A DNA stretch of 64,000 nt. Source: DASYXW01 sp035934405 (GTDB taxonomy: Bacteria > Acidobacteriota > Terriglobia > UBA7540). Each line of letters begins with the position of its first letter. The stretch's first letter is position 1. A program made the position numbers and the translations under genes. Positions 34,601 through 44,200 of the stretch are shown piece by piece. The stretch covers positions 1-64,000 of the forward strand of contig DASYXW010000030.1 in the NCBI GenBank assembly GCA_035934405.1, in the 5' to 3' direction. The notes under the pieces are model-generated. The model ran no database searches and was not told where the DNA came from. It was given only the letters and a program-made list of their open reading frames with translations.

Positions 34601-36373
34601 CTGGCGGTCGCCAATCAGGGCAGCAGTTCGCTCACCATCCTTCTGGGCAAGGGAGATGGCACGTTTACCACCCCGTCTACGCAGCCGGCAGTGGTATCGC
34701 CGGCGTGCCTGGCGGTTGGCGACTTCAACGGGGATGGAAAGCTGGATATCCTGGTCGCGAACAACGTTGACCCCAGCATCACGCAGCTCGTCGGCAACGG
34801 CGACGGCACTTTCAGCGGAGGCTTCGAGGCTGCGGGAGTCGGCAACGGCCCCGTGGCCCTCGCGGTGGGAGACTTCAATAACGACGGCAAGCTGGACTTT
34901 GCGGTGCTGAACAACGTCGACAAGACCGTGACGGTGAATCTGGGGAATGGCGATGGCACGTTCACCGCCGCCCCGGCGAGCTCCAGCACCGGCACTGTGC
35001 CGGTGTCGATTGTTACGGCCGACTTCAACGGTGACGGCAACCTTGATCTGGCATTCGTCAACGAGATCGATAAGACGGTCGACGTTCTGCTCGGCAATGC
35101 GGATGGCACCTTCACCCTGAAATCCACGCTCTCGACCGGCACCGCGCCCGTTGGCCTGGCCGTCGGTGACGTCAATGGTGACGGCCGGCCCGACTTGGCC
35201 GTGGTCAATTTGGGTGACAGCACGTTCTCAGTTTTCCTAGGTAACGGGGACGGGACGTTCCAGGCTCCCATCACGACTGCGACGGGCTCCGAACCCACCG
35301 GCGTCGCCTTTGGGGACTTCAATAACGACGGTAAGCTGGATCTGGTCACATCTAACCAGAGCTCCAACACCGCCTCCGTGCTGACGGAGACGTCGGTTAA
35401 CAACGGGCCGCTGGTGTCCTTCAACCCCAGCAGCCTCAACTTCGGCAACCAGATGGTGGGAACCAAGAGCTCACCCCAGACAGTCACCGTGACCAACAGC
35501 GGCAACCAGTCTCTCACCATCAACACCAATGGCATCAGCATTGCGGGGACCGATTCGACTGACTTTACCGAGACCAACAACTGTCCCGGGAGCTTGAGCG
35601 CCGGAGCCAACTGCGCCATCACGGTATCCTTCACACCCAGCATCAACGGCACGCGCGACGCTTCGCTCAGCGTGGCCGACAATGCACCCGGCAGCCCGCA
35701 GACTGTGCCACTCACGGGCACCGGCACGGGAGGCTCAGGGCCGGCGGTATCGTTGTCAACCACCCTGCTCACCTTCCCGGTGCAACTCGTTGGAAGCCCC
35801 AGCCCCCCTTTGATGGTGACGCTGACCAACACCGGCGGCGGACCCCTGAGCATCACCAGCAAGAGCATCGGGGGAACGGACCCGAAAGACTTCTCCGAAA
35901 CCGATAATTGCCTGAATACCATCAACCCCGGCGGCACCTGTACTTTCAACGTGACTTTCACGCCGAAGGACAAGAACACGAGGACGGGGACCCTGAGCAT
36001 CACAGACAACGCGCCCGGCAGTCCGCAGACAGTGACGTTGTCGGGACTCGGCACTTACGTATCGCTCAGTCCGTTGAGCCTTACCTTCGCCAGTCAAAAA
36101 GTTGGGACGATCAGCCCGCCCCAAACCATCACCGTGAAGAACACGCTGCCGCAAGCGACCATTACGATTACCAGCATCAGCGTTGGAGGAACGGACCCGG
36201 CTGATTTCAACGCGACGAACAACTGCGGCGGCAGCCTGTCGGCCGGGAAGACGTGCACGATCACCGTGACGTTCACACCTCAGGCAACCGGGACACGGAC
36301 CGCAACGGTGTGCGTATTTGATGATGGCGGTGGTCAACCGCAGGACACATCGCTGACCGGGACGGGTTCATAG
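31694..36373 (+). CDS. Giant exported phosphoesterase (PF04185-like) with choice-of-anchor D and VCBS repeats, copy 1
   Basis: The protein has 1559 residues; the start ATG has GGAAAG 5 nt upstream. Order of parts: signal/anchor segment GILLGLLLSLLTLIGVFNS; phosphoesterase domain at about 78-450 with FIFIIKENRSFDTMFG (ENRSFD near residue 88), SQYGPSFPNHLYTVAAQSGG and VVIVWDDFGGFYDHIAPP; three choice-of-anchor D (ASH-like) units at about 475-790; an IPT/TIG-like unit at about 802-882; seven VCBS/FG-GAP repeats of the type VGDFNGDGKLDLAVAN at about 890-1232; three more choice-of-anchor D units to the end. The enzyme domain belongs to the phospholipase C / acid phosphatase AcpA group. The DxDxDG motifs should bind calcium. 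A tandem paralogue follows. Substrate unknown. Confidence 0.88.
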   Translation: MIRVITRNRAGQGILLGLLLSLLTLIGVFNSRIERAQTAGGGATAKSRATLPSSQNQSARQAAVVRRANASQLSGLSKIKHFIFIIKENRSFDTMFGAFPIPGLQGATTAVLSTGQVVPMGAEPDVTRDICHEWQCSLLGIDNGKMDGFDQIQGFVAGGQNCSIAGDELCFGQFNSTTLPNYFKYAQTFVVGDHMFTSQYGPSFPNHLYTVAAQSGGVVSEPRTQTQPVMGTAGCADALPGAIVDVLDANGNLTFQFPCFTFETLADSLQSAGVSWTYYGPFANVFNPLIAINSIRNTSLWTNGVNIKLDSTFAGDAAAGNLPSVSWLAPDSGYNDHPGWSECQSENWTVNQLNALMSGPDWSSSAVVIVWDDFGGFYDHIAPPIADEYGLGIRSPLLIISPYAKPAYVSHTTYEFSSFLKLVEERFGLPALTARDAQANDMLDSFNFNQTPLPPLTLIPRTCSPAGSTLLNFTPTEVSKPSPVLSVNMINYSTVNNLTISSVAITGSNAGDFFQTNSCSSIPASNKPQKCPINVTFTPSASGQRTATMTITDSDLTSPQTVSLAGVGTEVTLGPSSALLSFGIQELGTSSASQAATVTNQGSTALSISSIKISGDYSGSNTCGSSLAAGASCTVNVTFTPTALGTRYGSVTIANSDASSPAIVNLTGVGTQVSISPTTLTFPAQTAGTTSAPQTITVTNRGTAFLGITGIKTYGENLVRLYDQTVTKDFSQTNDCPAELGPESSCAISVVFSPTQGSTSGVSLAGNILIAYNGADSPQSVSLTGTGSASLNQPLPFISQPLIPTIAAPAGLPFTLTVNGGNFVANSVVKWNGAALATTFLSAHTLQATVPASDISKAASAWVTVFNPAPAGGTSNAVTFEIGTAVSPLTWTKADITTGSAPRDVVVGDFNGDGIQDIAVVNNNGGLAGSVSVFLGNGNGTFTLKSTPSTGLGPVAAVVGDFNGDGKLDLAVANQGSSSLTILLGKGDGTFTTPSTQPAVVSPACLAVGDFNGDGKLDILVANNVDPSITQLVGNGDGTFSGGFEAAGVGNGPVALAVGDFNNDGKLDFAVLNNVDKTVTVNLGNGDGTFTAAPASSSTGTVPVSIVTADFNGDGNLDLAFVNEIDKTVDVLLGNADGTFTLKSTLSTGTAPVGLAVGDVNGDGRPDLAVVNLGDSTFSVFLGNGDGTFQAPITTATGSEPTGVAFGDFNNDGKLDLVTSNQSSNTASVLTETSVNNGPLVSFNPSSLNFGNQMVGTKSSPQTVTVTNSGNQSLTINTNGISIAGTDSTDFTETNNCPGSLSAGANCAITVSFTPSINGTRDASLSVADNAPGSPQTVPLTGTGTGGSGPAVSLSTTLLTFPVQLVGSPSPPLMVTLTNTGGGPLSITSKSIGGTDPKDFSETDNCLNTINPGGTCTFNVTFTPKDKNTRTGTLSITDNAPGSPQTVTLSGLGTYVSLSPLSLTFASQKVGTISPPQTITVKNTLPQATITITSISVGGTDPADFNATNNCGGSLSAGKTCTITVTFTPQATGTRTATVCVFDDGGGQPQDTSLTGTGS

Positions 36374-36430
36374 CAGAAAGCTGCGACGAGCGCTCCTGAC
36401 GATAGGCCTAAGGCTTTGAAACATGGGACG

Positions 36431-36455
36431 ATCGGGGCATGAATCGAGCCCCGAT
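36431..36455 (+). promoter_or_regulatory. Perfect 8-bp hairpin in the leader of phosphoesterase copy 2
   Basis: ATCGGGGC (36431-36438) and GCCCCGAT (36448-36455) pair perfectly around a 9-nt loop. It lies 21 nt before the chosen start codon and just upstream of a GAGAGGC ribosome-binding site. No T-run follows, so a regulatory or RNA-protecting role is more likely than termination. Confidence 0.5.
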
Positions 36456-36476
36456 GAGATTGAAAGAGAGGCAAGC

Positions 36477-39400
36477 ATGAAATCCGGGAAGTTGAAAGTG
36501 GCGGCCTGCCTTGCAGCCGGATTCATTTTGGGAATCACGCTATGGCTCGGGATGCCGCGCGCGCCCCGTGCCCAAGAGGAGGAGGTCGGACGCACAACTG
36601 CGCCCCGCGCCTCCGCGACGCCGGCACCACAGAACGAACCGGCGAACGCGCTCTTTCACACCCGGCGGGCGTCCAGCAGCCAGTTGAGTGGACTCAGTAA
36701 AATCAAGCACTTCGTCTTCATGATCAAGGAAAACCGTAGCTTCGATAATTACTTCGGAACCTTTCCCGGCGCCGCTGGCGCTACCACCGGCGTGACCTCG
36801 CTCGGCCAAGTGATCCCCCTCAGCCATGAATCCGACAAGACGGCACGCGACTTTGACCATTCCTGGACTTATTCTATTAACGCAGTCGATGGCGGCAAGG
36901 AGGACAAGTGGGACGTTACTGTCTTCCCGCAGCTTCCTTGCAACGTCAACGGCGATTACCTCTGCTACTCGCAGCTCTATCAAGCGGATATTCCGAACTA
37001 CTGGACTTATGCGCAGACTTACACCCTGGGCGACCATATGTATGCGTCCCTTAACGGCCCGAGTTTCCCCAATCACCTGTACACCATCGCGGCTCAGTCT
37101 AACGGGGTCATTACCAACGTGCCTCTGGCGCCAACCTGGGGATGCGACGATCCCCCGGGCTTCGCAGCCGACGTCATTAATAGTAAAGGACTGCTCTCCT
37201 TTGAATTTCCCTGTTTCGACTTCCAGACCCTGGCGGACAGCCTGATGTCCGCAGGAATCTCCTGGAAGTACTACGCGCCCTTAAGTGATTTGCCCGGTTA
37301 CGTGTATTCCACCTTCGACTCGATCAATCACATTCGCAATAATTCAACGCTATGGAACTCGAACGTCGTGGACTACAAGACTTTTGTTACTGACGCGCAA
37401 AGCGGCAACCTACCGGCCGTGAGCTGGCTGGTTTCGAACGACGACGAGAGCGACCACCCACCGGGCAGTGCCTGCTACGGCGAGAACTTTACCGTGGATC
37501 AGTTGAATGCCATTGCCGCCGGACCCGCGTCGCAGTGGGATTCGACCGCGATCGTCCTCACTTGGGACGACTGGGGAGGCTTGTACGACCACCTTCCTCC
37601 TCCCACGGTTGACGAGTTTGGACTCGGAATCCGGGTGCCCCTGATCATCATTTCTCCTTACGCCAAGAAGGGTTATATCTCCCACACCACCTATGAGTTG
37701 TCCTCTTTCTTAAAGCTGGTGGAAGAGCGCTATGGCCTGCCGGCGCTGACGTCGCGCGACGCCTCCGCCAATGACATGCTCGATAGCTTTAACTTCAATC
37801 AATCGCCTCAGCCGCTGATCACGCCCACCGCACGGCATTGCAATCCGGCTTCGACCACGAACCTTACGTTCCCGCCCCAACAGTTGAACACGCCGAGCGG
37901 GTCGAAGACAGTGTTCGTATCCAACTATAGCAACACGGATCTCACGGTTTCGAGCATTACCATGAGCGACCCCGAATTCACCTGGGTCGTTGCTCCGGGG
38001 ACTCCGAACTGCGTGGGTAATCCGCTGCCGCCGCCCGGTCACGAAATCAATCTATGCACGTTGCAAGTGACATTTACTCCGACCGCGGCGGGCAACCGCA
38101 GCGGCACGATGACGATCGTCGACAATGACAGCACCAGCCCGCAGGTGGTCAGCCTGACCGGCGCAGGCACGGAACTGACGCTCAACCCTTCGGTGCTCAC
38201 TTTCCCCACGCAAAGCGTCGGAATCTCCGGCACGCCTACAAACGGTCCGGCCGTCTTGACCAACAACGGAACGGCGCCCGTCAGCATAACGAGCATCGTA
38301 CCCAGCGGCGACTACACGGAGACCAATACCTGTGGCAGCAGCCTGGCCGGCGGCCAGAGTTGCGATATCAACGTCACCTTCACGCCCACCGCCAGCGGAA
38401 CGCGCTTTGGCACGGTGACTATCAGCGACAACGATGCCGGCAGTCCGCATGTGTTGAGCTTGACCGGCATCGGAACCCAGCTCTCTATCTCGCCCAGCAG
38501 TCTGACGTTTCCCAACGAGCCGGTCGGCGGCTCGAGCCCGCCGCAAGCGGTGACGCTGACCAACGAGAGTGGCACGCCGCTGACCATTACGAACATCACC
38601 GCCACTTACATCAACGGCAAGGTGATCGACCTTCCCGGGCAGTTCAGCCAGACCAACAACTGCGGCAAGAGCCTGGCTGCCGGTGCCCGTTGCACGATCA
38701 ATGTCACATTTACGCCGCTCCAGGCGACGACGATAACCGGCAACCTCACTCTCTACGACAGCGCGGGCGACAGCCCTCAGTCCGTGAGCCTCTCGGGCAC
38801 GGGCCTGCCGTCGCTCAGCAACGGCGTTCCTTTGATCAACCTGCCGTTGTCGCCTTCGAACGCGGTGCCGGGCGGAGCGCAGTTCACCCTGACGGTGAAT
38901 GGCGCGAGTTTCGCCTCCGGGGCGTCGGTGGTGAAATGGAACGGCGCAGCGCTGAGCACCACGTTCGTCAGCCGGCACCAGTTGACAGCTACGGTGCCCG
39001 CCTCCAACATCGCCACGGCTGGAACTGCCTCGGTAACCGTCTCCAATCCATCCCCCGGTGGCGGCACGTCCAACGCCGCCGCTTTCACGGTTAGCGCTGC
39101 CATCTCCGGTGTGACACTCAGCAGGACTGACATGGCCGCCGGAACCGCTCCCAAGGCGGTGGCGGTGGGCGATTTCAACGGCGACGGTATTCAGGATCTC
39201 GCCGTGGTGAACAACGGCAGTAACACGGTTTCCATTTTCATCGGGAACGGAAGCGGCGGGTTTACCCTGCAGTCCACTCTCAACACGGGCTCGAGTCCGG
39301 TGGCCATCGTCACGGGCGATTTCAACGGCGATGGCAAGCTTGACCTGGCCGTGGCCGATAACGCCGCCAACTCCATTACTGTCTTTCTGGGCAACGGCGA

Positions 39401-41114
39401 CGGCACGTTCCTCGCTTCCTCGAGCTCGCCGCTCAGCGTCACCCCCGTGGGACTGGCGGTCGGCGACTTTAACCGGGACGGCGCCCTTGACCTGGTCGTG
39501 GCCAATGGCAACATCAGCGAAATCTCCGTGCTGCTCGGCAAAGGTGACGGCACCTTCGAGGAGACCACCAACCCCATCGGGCTCGGCGCCGGACCCATTG
39601 CGATGGCGGGGGGTGACTTCAACAATGACGGCCTGCCGGACTTTGTGGAGGTCAACAATACCGGGAATACGGTCACGGGAGAAATCGGAAACGGCGACGG
39701 CACCTTCACGGCCGCCACCGCCTCGGCCCCGACCGGCAATGCCCCGGTGGCGCTCGCCGCCGGAGACTTCAATGGCGATGGCTTTCTGGACTTGGCCGTG
39801 GTCAACAAAACAGATAATACAGTTTCCATTCTCCTCGGCAACGACAACGGTACGTTCACGGCCAAAGGGTCGCCCATCCCCACCGGCAACACCCCGCTGT
39901 GTGTGGCGGCGGGTGACCTGAACAGCGATGGCAAGCTGGACCTCGCCATCGTCAACTCCGCCGACAACACGGTCTCCGTCCTGCTCGGGAACGGCGATGG
40001 AACGTTCCAGGGAGCCCAGACCACGGCGACCGGTACGACGCCGGCCGGCATCGCGATCGGGGACTTCAACAACGATGGCAAGATGGATCTTGTCACTGCT
40101 AATCAGGGCGCCAATACGGTTTCCGTCCTGCTGGAAACGGCGGCGAGCATCGGGCCGGCTGTTTCGTTCAAGCCCAACAGCCTGACTTTTGGCAGCCAGC
40201 CCATCGGCATCACGAGCCAGCCGCAGAATATCACCCTGACCAACAGCGGCAACGCGACGCTCACCATCAACTCCAACGGCATCACTATTACCGGACCGAA
40301 TTCGGGAGATTTTGCCCAGACTAATAATTGTCCCGGCAGCTTGAGCCCCAATGCGAGCTGCACCATCACCGTAACCTTCACACCAACCCAGAACGGCACG
40401 CGCACCGCATCGGTCGCAGTCAGCGACAACGCGCCCGGCAGCCCCCAGACCGTGCCGCTCTCGGGTCTAGGCGGAGGAGCTCCGGGCGTGACGCTCTCGC
40501 CGACCACACTCACGTTCCCGCTCACCCTCGTCGGCAACAAGAGCTCGCCCCAGACCGTGACCCTCACCAACAGCGGCACCGGAACGCTGAACATTACCGG
40601 CAAGATGCTTCAAGGCTCAAACCCCTCGAGCTACTCGGAGAGCGATACCTGCCCCAGCAGTTTGAACGCCGGTCAGAGCTGCACCATCACCATAACCTTT
40701 ATCCCCACGACCAAGAACTCGTTACCGGCCAACTTCACCCTCACGGACAACGCTACCGGGAGCCCGCAGGTGGTTGGGCTTTCCGGCACCGGCACTTACG
40801 CCAGTGTTGTCCCTTCCAGCCTGACCTTCGCTCCTCAGAAGGTCGGTTTCCCCAGCCCGCCGCAGACGGTGACGTTCACGAATACCACGCCGCGCGGGAC
40901 GATGCTCATCACCAGCATCACGATCTCGGGCCCGCAATCTACGGATTTTGCCCAGACCAATAATTGCGGTGGCAGCGTAGGTCCGGGAATGAGTTGCACG
41001 TTCATGGTCACCTTTACGCCGACGCAAGTCGGGACGCGCACCGCCACGCTCTCGATCTTCGATAACGGCGGCGGCGGCAGTCAGACGGTGTCGCTCAGCG
41101 GCACCGGCATGTAG
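36477..41114 (+). CDS. Giant exported phosphoesterase with choice-of-anchor D and VCBS repeats, copy 2
   Basis: The protein has 1545 residues from the ATG at 36477; an in-frame ATG at 36423 lies before the leader hairpin and is less likely. The architecture is the same as in the gene before it: signal segment KVAACLAAGFILGITLWLG, phosphoesterase at about 75-440 (FVFMIKENRSFDNYFGTFPG, SLNGPSFPNHLYTIAAQSNG, AIVLTWDDWGGLYDHLPPP), choice-of-anchor D units to about 778, IPT/TIG-like unit, seven VCBS repeats at about 880-1220, and three further choice-of-anchor D units. Catalytic segments are kept, so both copies look functional. Sequence differs throughout, so the duplication is not recent. Presumably secreted; the substrate may be phospholipid or another phosphate ester. 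Confidence 0.88.
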   Translation: MKSGKLKVAACLAAGFILGITLWLGMPRAPRAQEEEVGRTTAPRASATPAPQNEPANALFHTRRASSSQLSGLSKIKHFVFMIKENRSFDNYFGTFPGAAGATTGVTSLGQVIPLSHESDKTARDFDHSWTYSINAVDGGKEDKWDVTVFPQLPCNVNGDYLCYSQLYQADIPNYWTYAQTYTLGDHMYASLNGPSFPNHLYTIAAQSNGVITNVPLAPTWGCDDPPGFAADVINSKGLLSFEFPCFDFQTLADSLMSAGISWKYYAPLSDLPGYVYSTFDSINHIRNNSTLWNSNVVDYKTFVTDAQSGNLPAVSWLVSNDDESDHPPGSACYGENFTVDQLNAIAAGPASQWDSTAIVLTWDDWGGLYDHLPPPTVDEFGLGIRVPLIIISPYAKKGYISHTTYELSSFLKLVEERYGLPALTSRDASANDMLDSFNFNQSPQPLITPTARHCNPASTTNLTFPPQQLNTPSGSKTVFVSNYSNTDLTVSSITMSDPEFTWVVAPGTPNCVGNPLPPPGHEINLCTLQVTFTPTAAGNRSGTMTIVDNDSTSPQVVSLTGAGTELTLNPSVLTFPTQSVGISGTPTNGPAVLTNNGTAPVSITSIVPSGDYTETNTCGSSLAGGQSCDINVTFTPTASGTRFGTVTISDNDAGSPHVLSLTGIGTQLSISPSSLTFPNEPVGGSSPPQAVTLTNESGTPLTITNITATYINGKVIDLPGQFSQTNNCGKSLAAGARCTINVTFTPLQATTITGNLTLYDSAGDSPQSVSLSGTGLPSLSNGVPLINLPLSPSNAVPGGAQFTLTVNGASFASGASVVKWNGAALSTTFVSRHQLTATVPASNIATAGTASVTVSNPSPGGGTSNAAAFTVSAAISGVTLSRTDMAAGTAPKAVAVGDFNGDGIQDLAVVNNGSNTVSIFIGNGSGGFTLQSTLNTGSSPVAIVTGDFNGDGKLDLAVADNAANSITVFLGNGDGTFLASSSSPLSVTPVGLAVGDFNRDGALDLVVANGNISEISVLLGKGDGTFEETTNPIGLGAGPIAMAGGDFNNDGLPDFVEVNNTGNTVTGEIGNGDGTFTAATASAPTGNAPVALAAGDFNGDGFLDLAVVNKTDNTVSILLGNDNGTFTAKGSPIPTGNTPLCVAAGDLNSDGKLDLAIVNSADNTVSVLLGNGDGTFQGAQTTATGTTPAGIAIGDFNNDGKMDLVTANQGANTVSVLLETAASIGPAVSFKPNSLTFGSQPIGITSQPQNITLTNSGNATLTINSNGITITGPNSGDFAQTNNCPGSLSPNASCTITVTFTPTQNGTRTASVAVSDNAPGSPQTVPLSGLGGGAPGVTLSPTTLTFPLTLVGNKSSPQTVTLTNSGTGTLNITGKMLQGSNPSSYSESDTCPSSLNAGQSCTITITFIPTTKNSLPANFTLTDNATGSPQVVGLSGTGTYASVVPSSLTFAPQKVGFPSPPQTVTFTNTTPRGTMLITSITISGPQSTDFAQTNNCGGSVGPGMSCTFMVTFTPTQVGTRTATLSIFDNGGGGSQTVSLSGTGM

Positions 41115-41200
41115 CGCTTGCCGGCGGTTCCAACGGGTTCTCTTGGGGGATAGGGCGCGGGGCCCTTGAACCTAGGCCTTGCGTGAGGCGTGAAAAGCGT

Positions 41201-44200
41201 CTAAAACACCAGCCGTAGCGCCAACTGCATCACGCGCGGACCGCCGCCACCCAGGCCCGGGTTGCCCTGGGCCACGTCTGGCGTCTGCGTAATCAGCCCT
41301 GCCGGTCCCGCCACCGTGCCATCCGCATTGAAGCTCAGTGTGCCATTGGGCAGAGCAAAATTGGCGTGGTTGAAGATATTGAAAATCTCCCAGCGGAACT
41401 GGAGGCCCACCCGCTCCGTGAGCGCCGTGGTCTTGTCGAGGGAAAAGTCCACGTTTACGAATTTCGGTCCGAAGACGGCGTCGCGTCCCAGGTCGCCGAA
41501 ATTGCCTGCCGGCAGACGGAAGGCTGCCGGATTGAGGTAACCCGTCGAGGGCGTCCAGTTGGGGAGCACCACCGGCACACCGGCCACCAGGTCCGGCCGT
41601 TGGTGGCCGTTGATGCCACCGCTCGAGGTGAGAATGGGGATGGGTCGGCCGCTCTGCGCCGTCACGATGGTGTTCAACTGCCAGCCGTCGCCCACGCGCG
41701 GGTGCGAGTGGACCAGGGAAGGCACCTGGTAGTTCATCGCCGCCGTGAAGCGATGCCGGGTGTCGAAGGTGGAAGGTCCATGCTCGGCGCGGATATTGTC
41801 AGAGTTCTGGGGGAAAGCAGCCGTCGCGAAGTTGAAATCGATGCCATCGGAGGCGTCATCGAGCGACTTCGAAAACGTGTAGGCGGTGAAGCCGGCGAGT
41901 CCGTGCCAGGCGCGGATGCGCGAGATCACCTGCAGGCCGTTATACGTGGACGAAGCGCCGGTCGAGAGCACGTCCACGGCCGCGTAATTCGGATTCTGTC
42001 CGTCCTGGTTCCGGTCGTAAAGGCGCGTCAGCTTCGTGCCTTTGCTGCCCACGTATCCGACTTCCAGGCTCGCCGCCTGGCCGAGCTGCTGCTCGATATT
42101 CAGGTTCCAGTTCTGCGCGTATGGGGTCTCAAAGTTGCGGTCGGTAACGAAAATGCTGAACGGCCCAGTCGTGACCGGAGCTCCAAAGATGGGCGCGGCT
42201 GAGGTGCCGTTGAGCGAAGCGGTGCTGTTGGTGGTGTCGAGCGGCAGGACGGCGTCAATGCCAATCGGATTCGTCGTGAGGCCGGCGGAGTTGGTGAAGT
42301 TGGCGATGAGAAGGTTCTGGGGAACATAATCGAAGTAGATGCCGTACGCTCCGCGTACCACCGTGCTGCCGTGCGCGTTCCAAGCGAATCCCAATCGCGG
42401 AGCGAAGTTATTCAAGTCGCGCCCATAAGCGCCGTTGAGGCCGTTCGTTCCCACCACCGAGAGCGTCCCCGCGGACGTCAGGTTCGAAATCCGGTTCTCG
42501 GCTTCCTGGAGCGGCCCGAAGTATTCCCAGCGCAGGCCGAGATTCAGCGTCAGGTTGGGCCGCGCCTTGAAGTCGTCCTGCGCGAAGAAGCTGACGCCGT
42601 TGGCGGAAGTCTGCCGGTGGGTATCGCCCGTATTGGCCTGGGTGAACACGTTGCCGAGGTAGAGATTCGCCAGCACGTCGGCCGCGGGACCGAGGTCAGG
42701 ACCGCTGGTGGGGTTGCCGGAGTTGATGGAAACGAGACCGCGTCCGAAATTCTCGTTGAAGCTCGCAATTTCGGCGCGCCGCAGCTCGCCGCCGAACTTG
42801 ATGGTATGGCGGCCGCGCAGCAGCGTGACGTTGTCGAGCAACTGGCCGGTCTGGCTCGTGCGTCCACGCGGAATGCCGAAGATGGTGGCGCCCAGATTGT
42901 CAAAAACGCCGGCAAAATCGAACTCCGGCAGGCCCAGTTCGCCCGTGCCCGTATTGAGCCCGATACTGGCGGGATTGAACTGATCGTCCACGGAGCGGAA
43001 CGATGTGCGGTAGCGGCTGTAGCCGAGGCGGATTTCATTGACGAAGGCCGGGCCGGCGGTCGAAAGCAGGCTGAGCGAGAGCACTTGCACGCGCGTGGGC
43101 GACTCTTGCGCGAACGGCGCGAGGCGCGACCCGCTGCCGAATCCGCCGACCGACCCAAGCGGATAGGTCTGGTCGCTGCTGCTGTAGACGTAACGCCCGG
43201 AGAACGACTCGCCGGGGCTGAACTGGTGGTCAATCTTGGCAAGAAAAGTGTCGAGGTCGTTCTTGTCGCCCACCGCCGTCGGCGCCGAGCCAATGAGCGT
43301 GTTCGGATCCACGCTGGCCGGGGCGGGAAAGAAGGCGAGCAGCTTGTTGAGCGCTGGATTGATGGAGCTGATCGTGCCGGTCGAGAGCGCCGCCGCCTGG
43401 GCCGTGGCGATGGCTTGGGCGCTCGGCACGAGCAGGTCAAAGTCCGAGCCGACGCGCTCCCGCTGCCCTTCATAGGCGGCGAAGAAAAACGTGCGGTCGC
43501 GGATGATGGGTCCGCCGAGCGATCCGCCGAACTGATTGTTACGAAACTCGCTCTTCTTGGCGGCGAAGAAATTGCGCGCGTCAAACCGGTCGTTGCGGAC
43601 GAACTCGAATGCTGACCCGTGCAGCTCGTTGCCGCCGGACTTGGTGATGATGTTCACCACCGACCCGCTGTTGCGGCCGTACTCGGCGCCGAACTGAGAC
43701 TGGAGGTTGAACTCCTGGATGGCGTCAATGGGCAGCAGCGACGCTGGCGCTCCGGTAATACCCACCTGGTTGAGGGCGGAGTTGTTGAAGAAGGGATCGT
43801 TGTTGTCGGTGCCGTCCACGGTGTAATTGTTCGACCGGTCGCGGTTGCCGTTGATGTTGAACTGCCCGAAGCCCTTTTCGGTTCCCGCCACCCCTGACCC
43901 TTCCACCGTCACGCCCGGCGTCAGAGCCACCAGCTTGCCGAAGTCGCGGCCGTTCAAAGGAAGCTGGTTCACCAGGCGGTTTTCCACCACCTGGCCGAGG
44001 ACGTCGCGGGAGGTCTCGACCAGGGGCGGCGCCGCCGTCACCGTAACGGTCTCGCCTGCCGGGCCCACGTGGAGCGTGAAATCGGCGGTGGTGTCCGCGC
44101 CGACGTCAACCTGCGCCTCGCGCACCTCGGACGAAAAGCCTTTCGCATCCACGGTGAGCTGGTAGCGGCCGGCCGGCAGCTCGGGAATCACATAGGCGCC

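Noticed and set aside
34615..36054. Long minus-strand frames opposite the phosphoesterase repeats
   Set aside because: They arise from the regular repeat coding on the plus strand; their Val/Pro/Ser repeats mirror the VCBS and choice-of-anchor units.
41366..43615. Plus-strand frames opposite the TonB receptor
   Set aside because: High Arg content and no motif, typical of antisense frames in GC-rich DNA.
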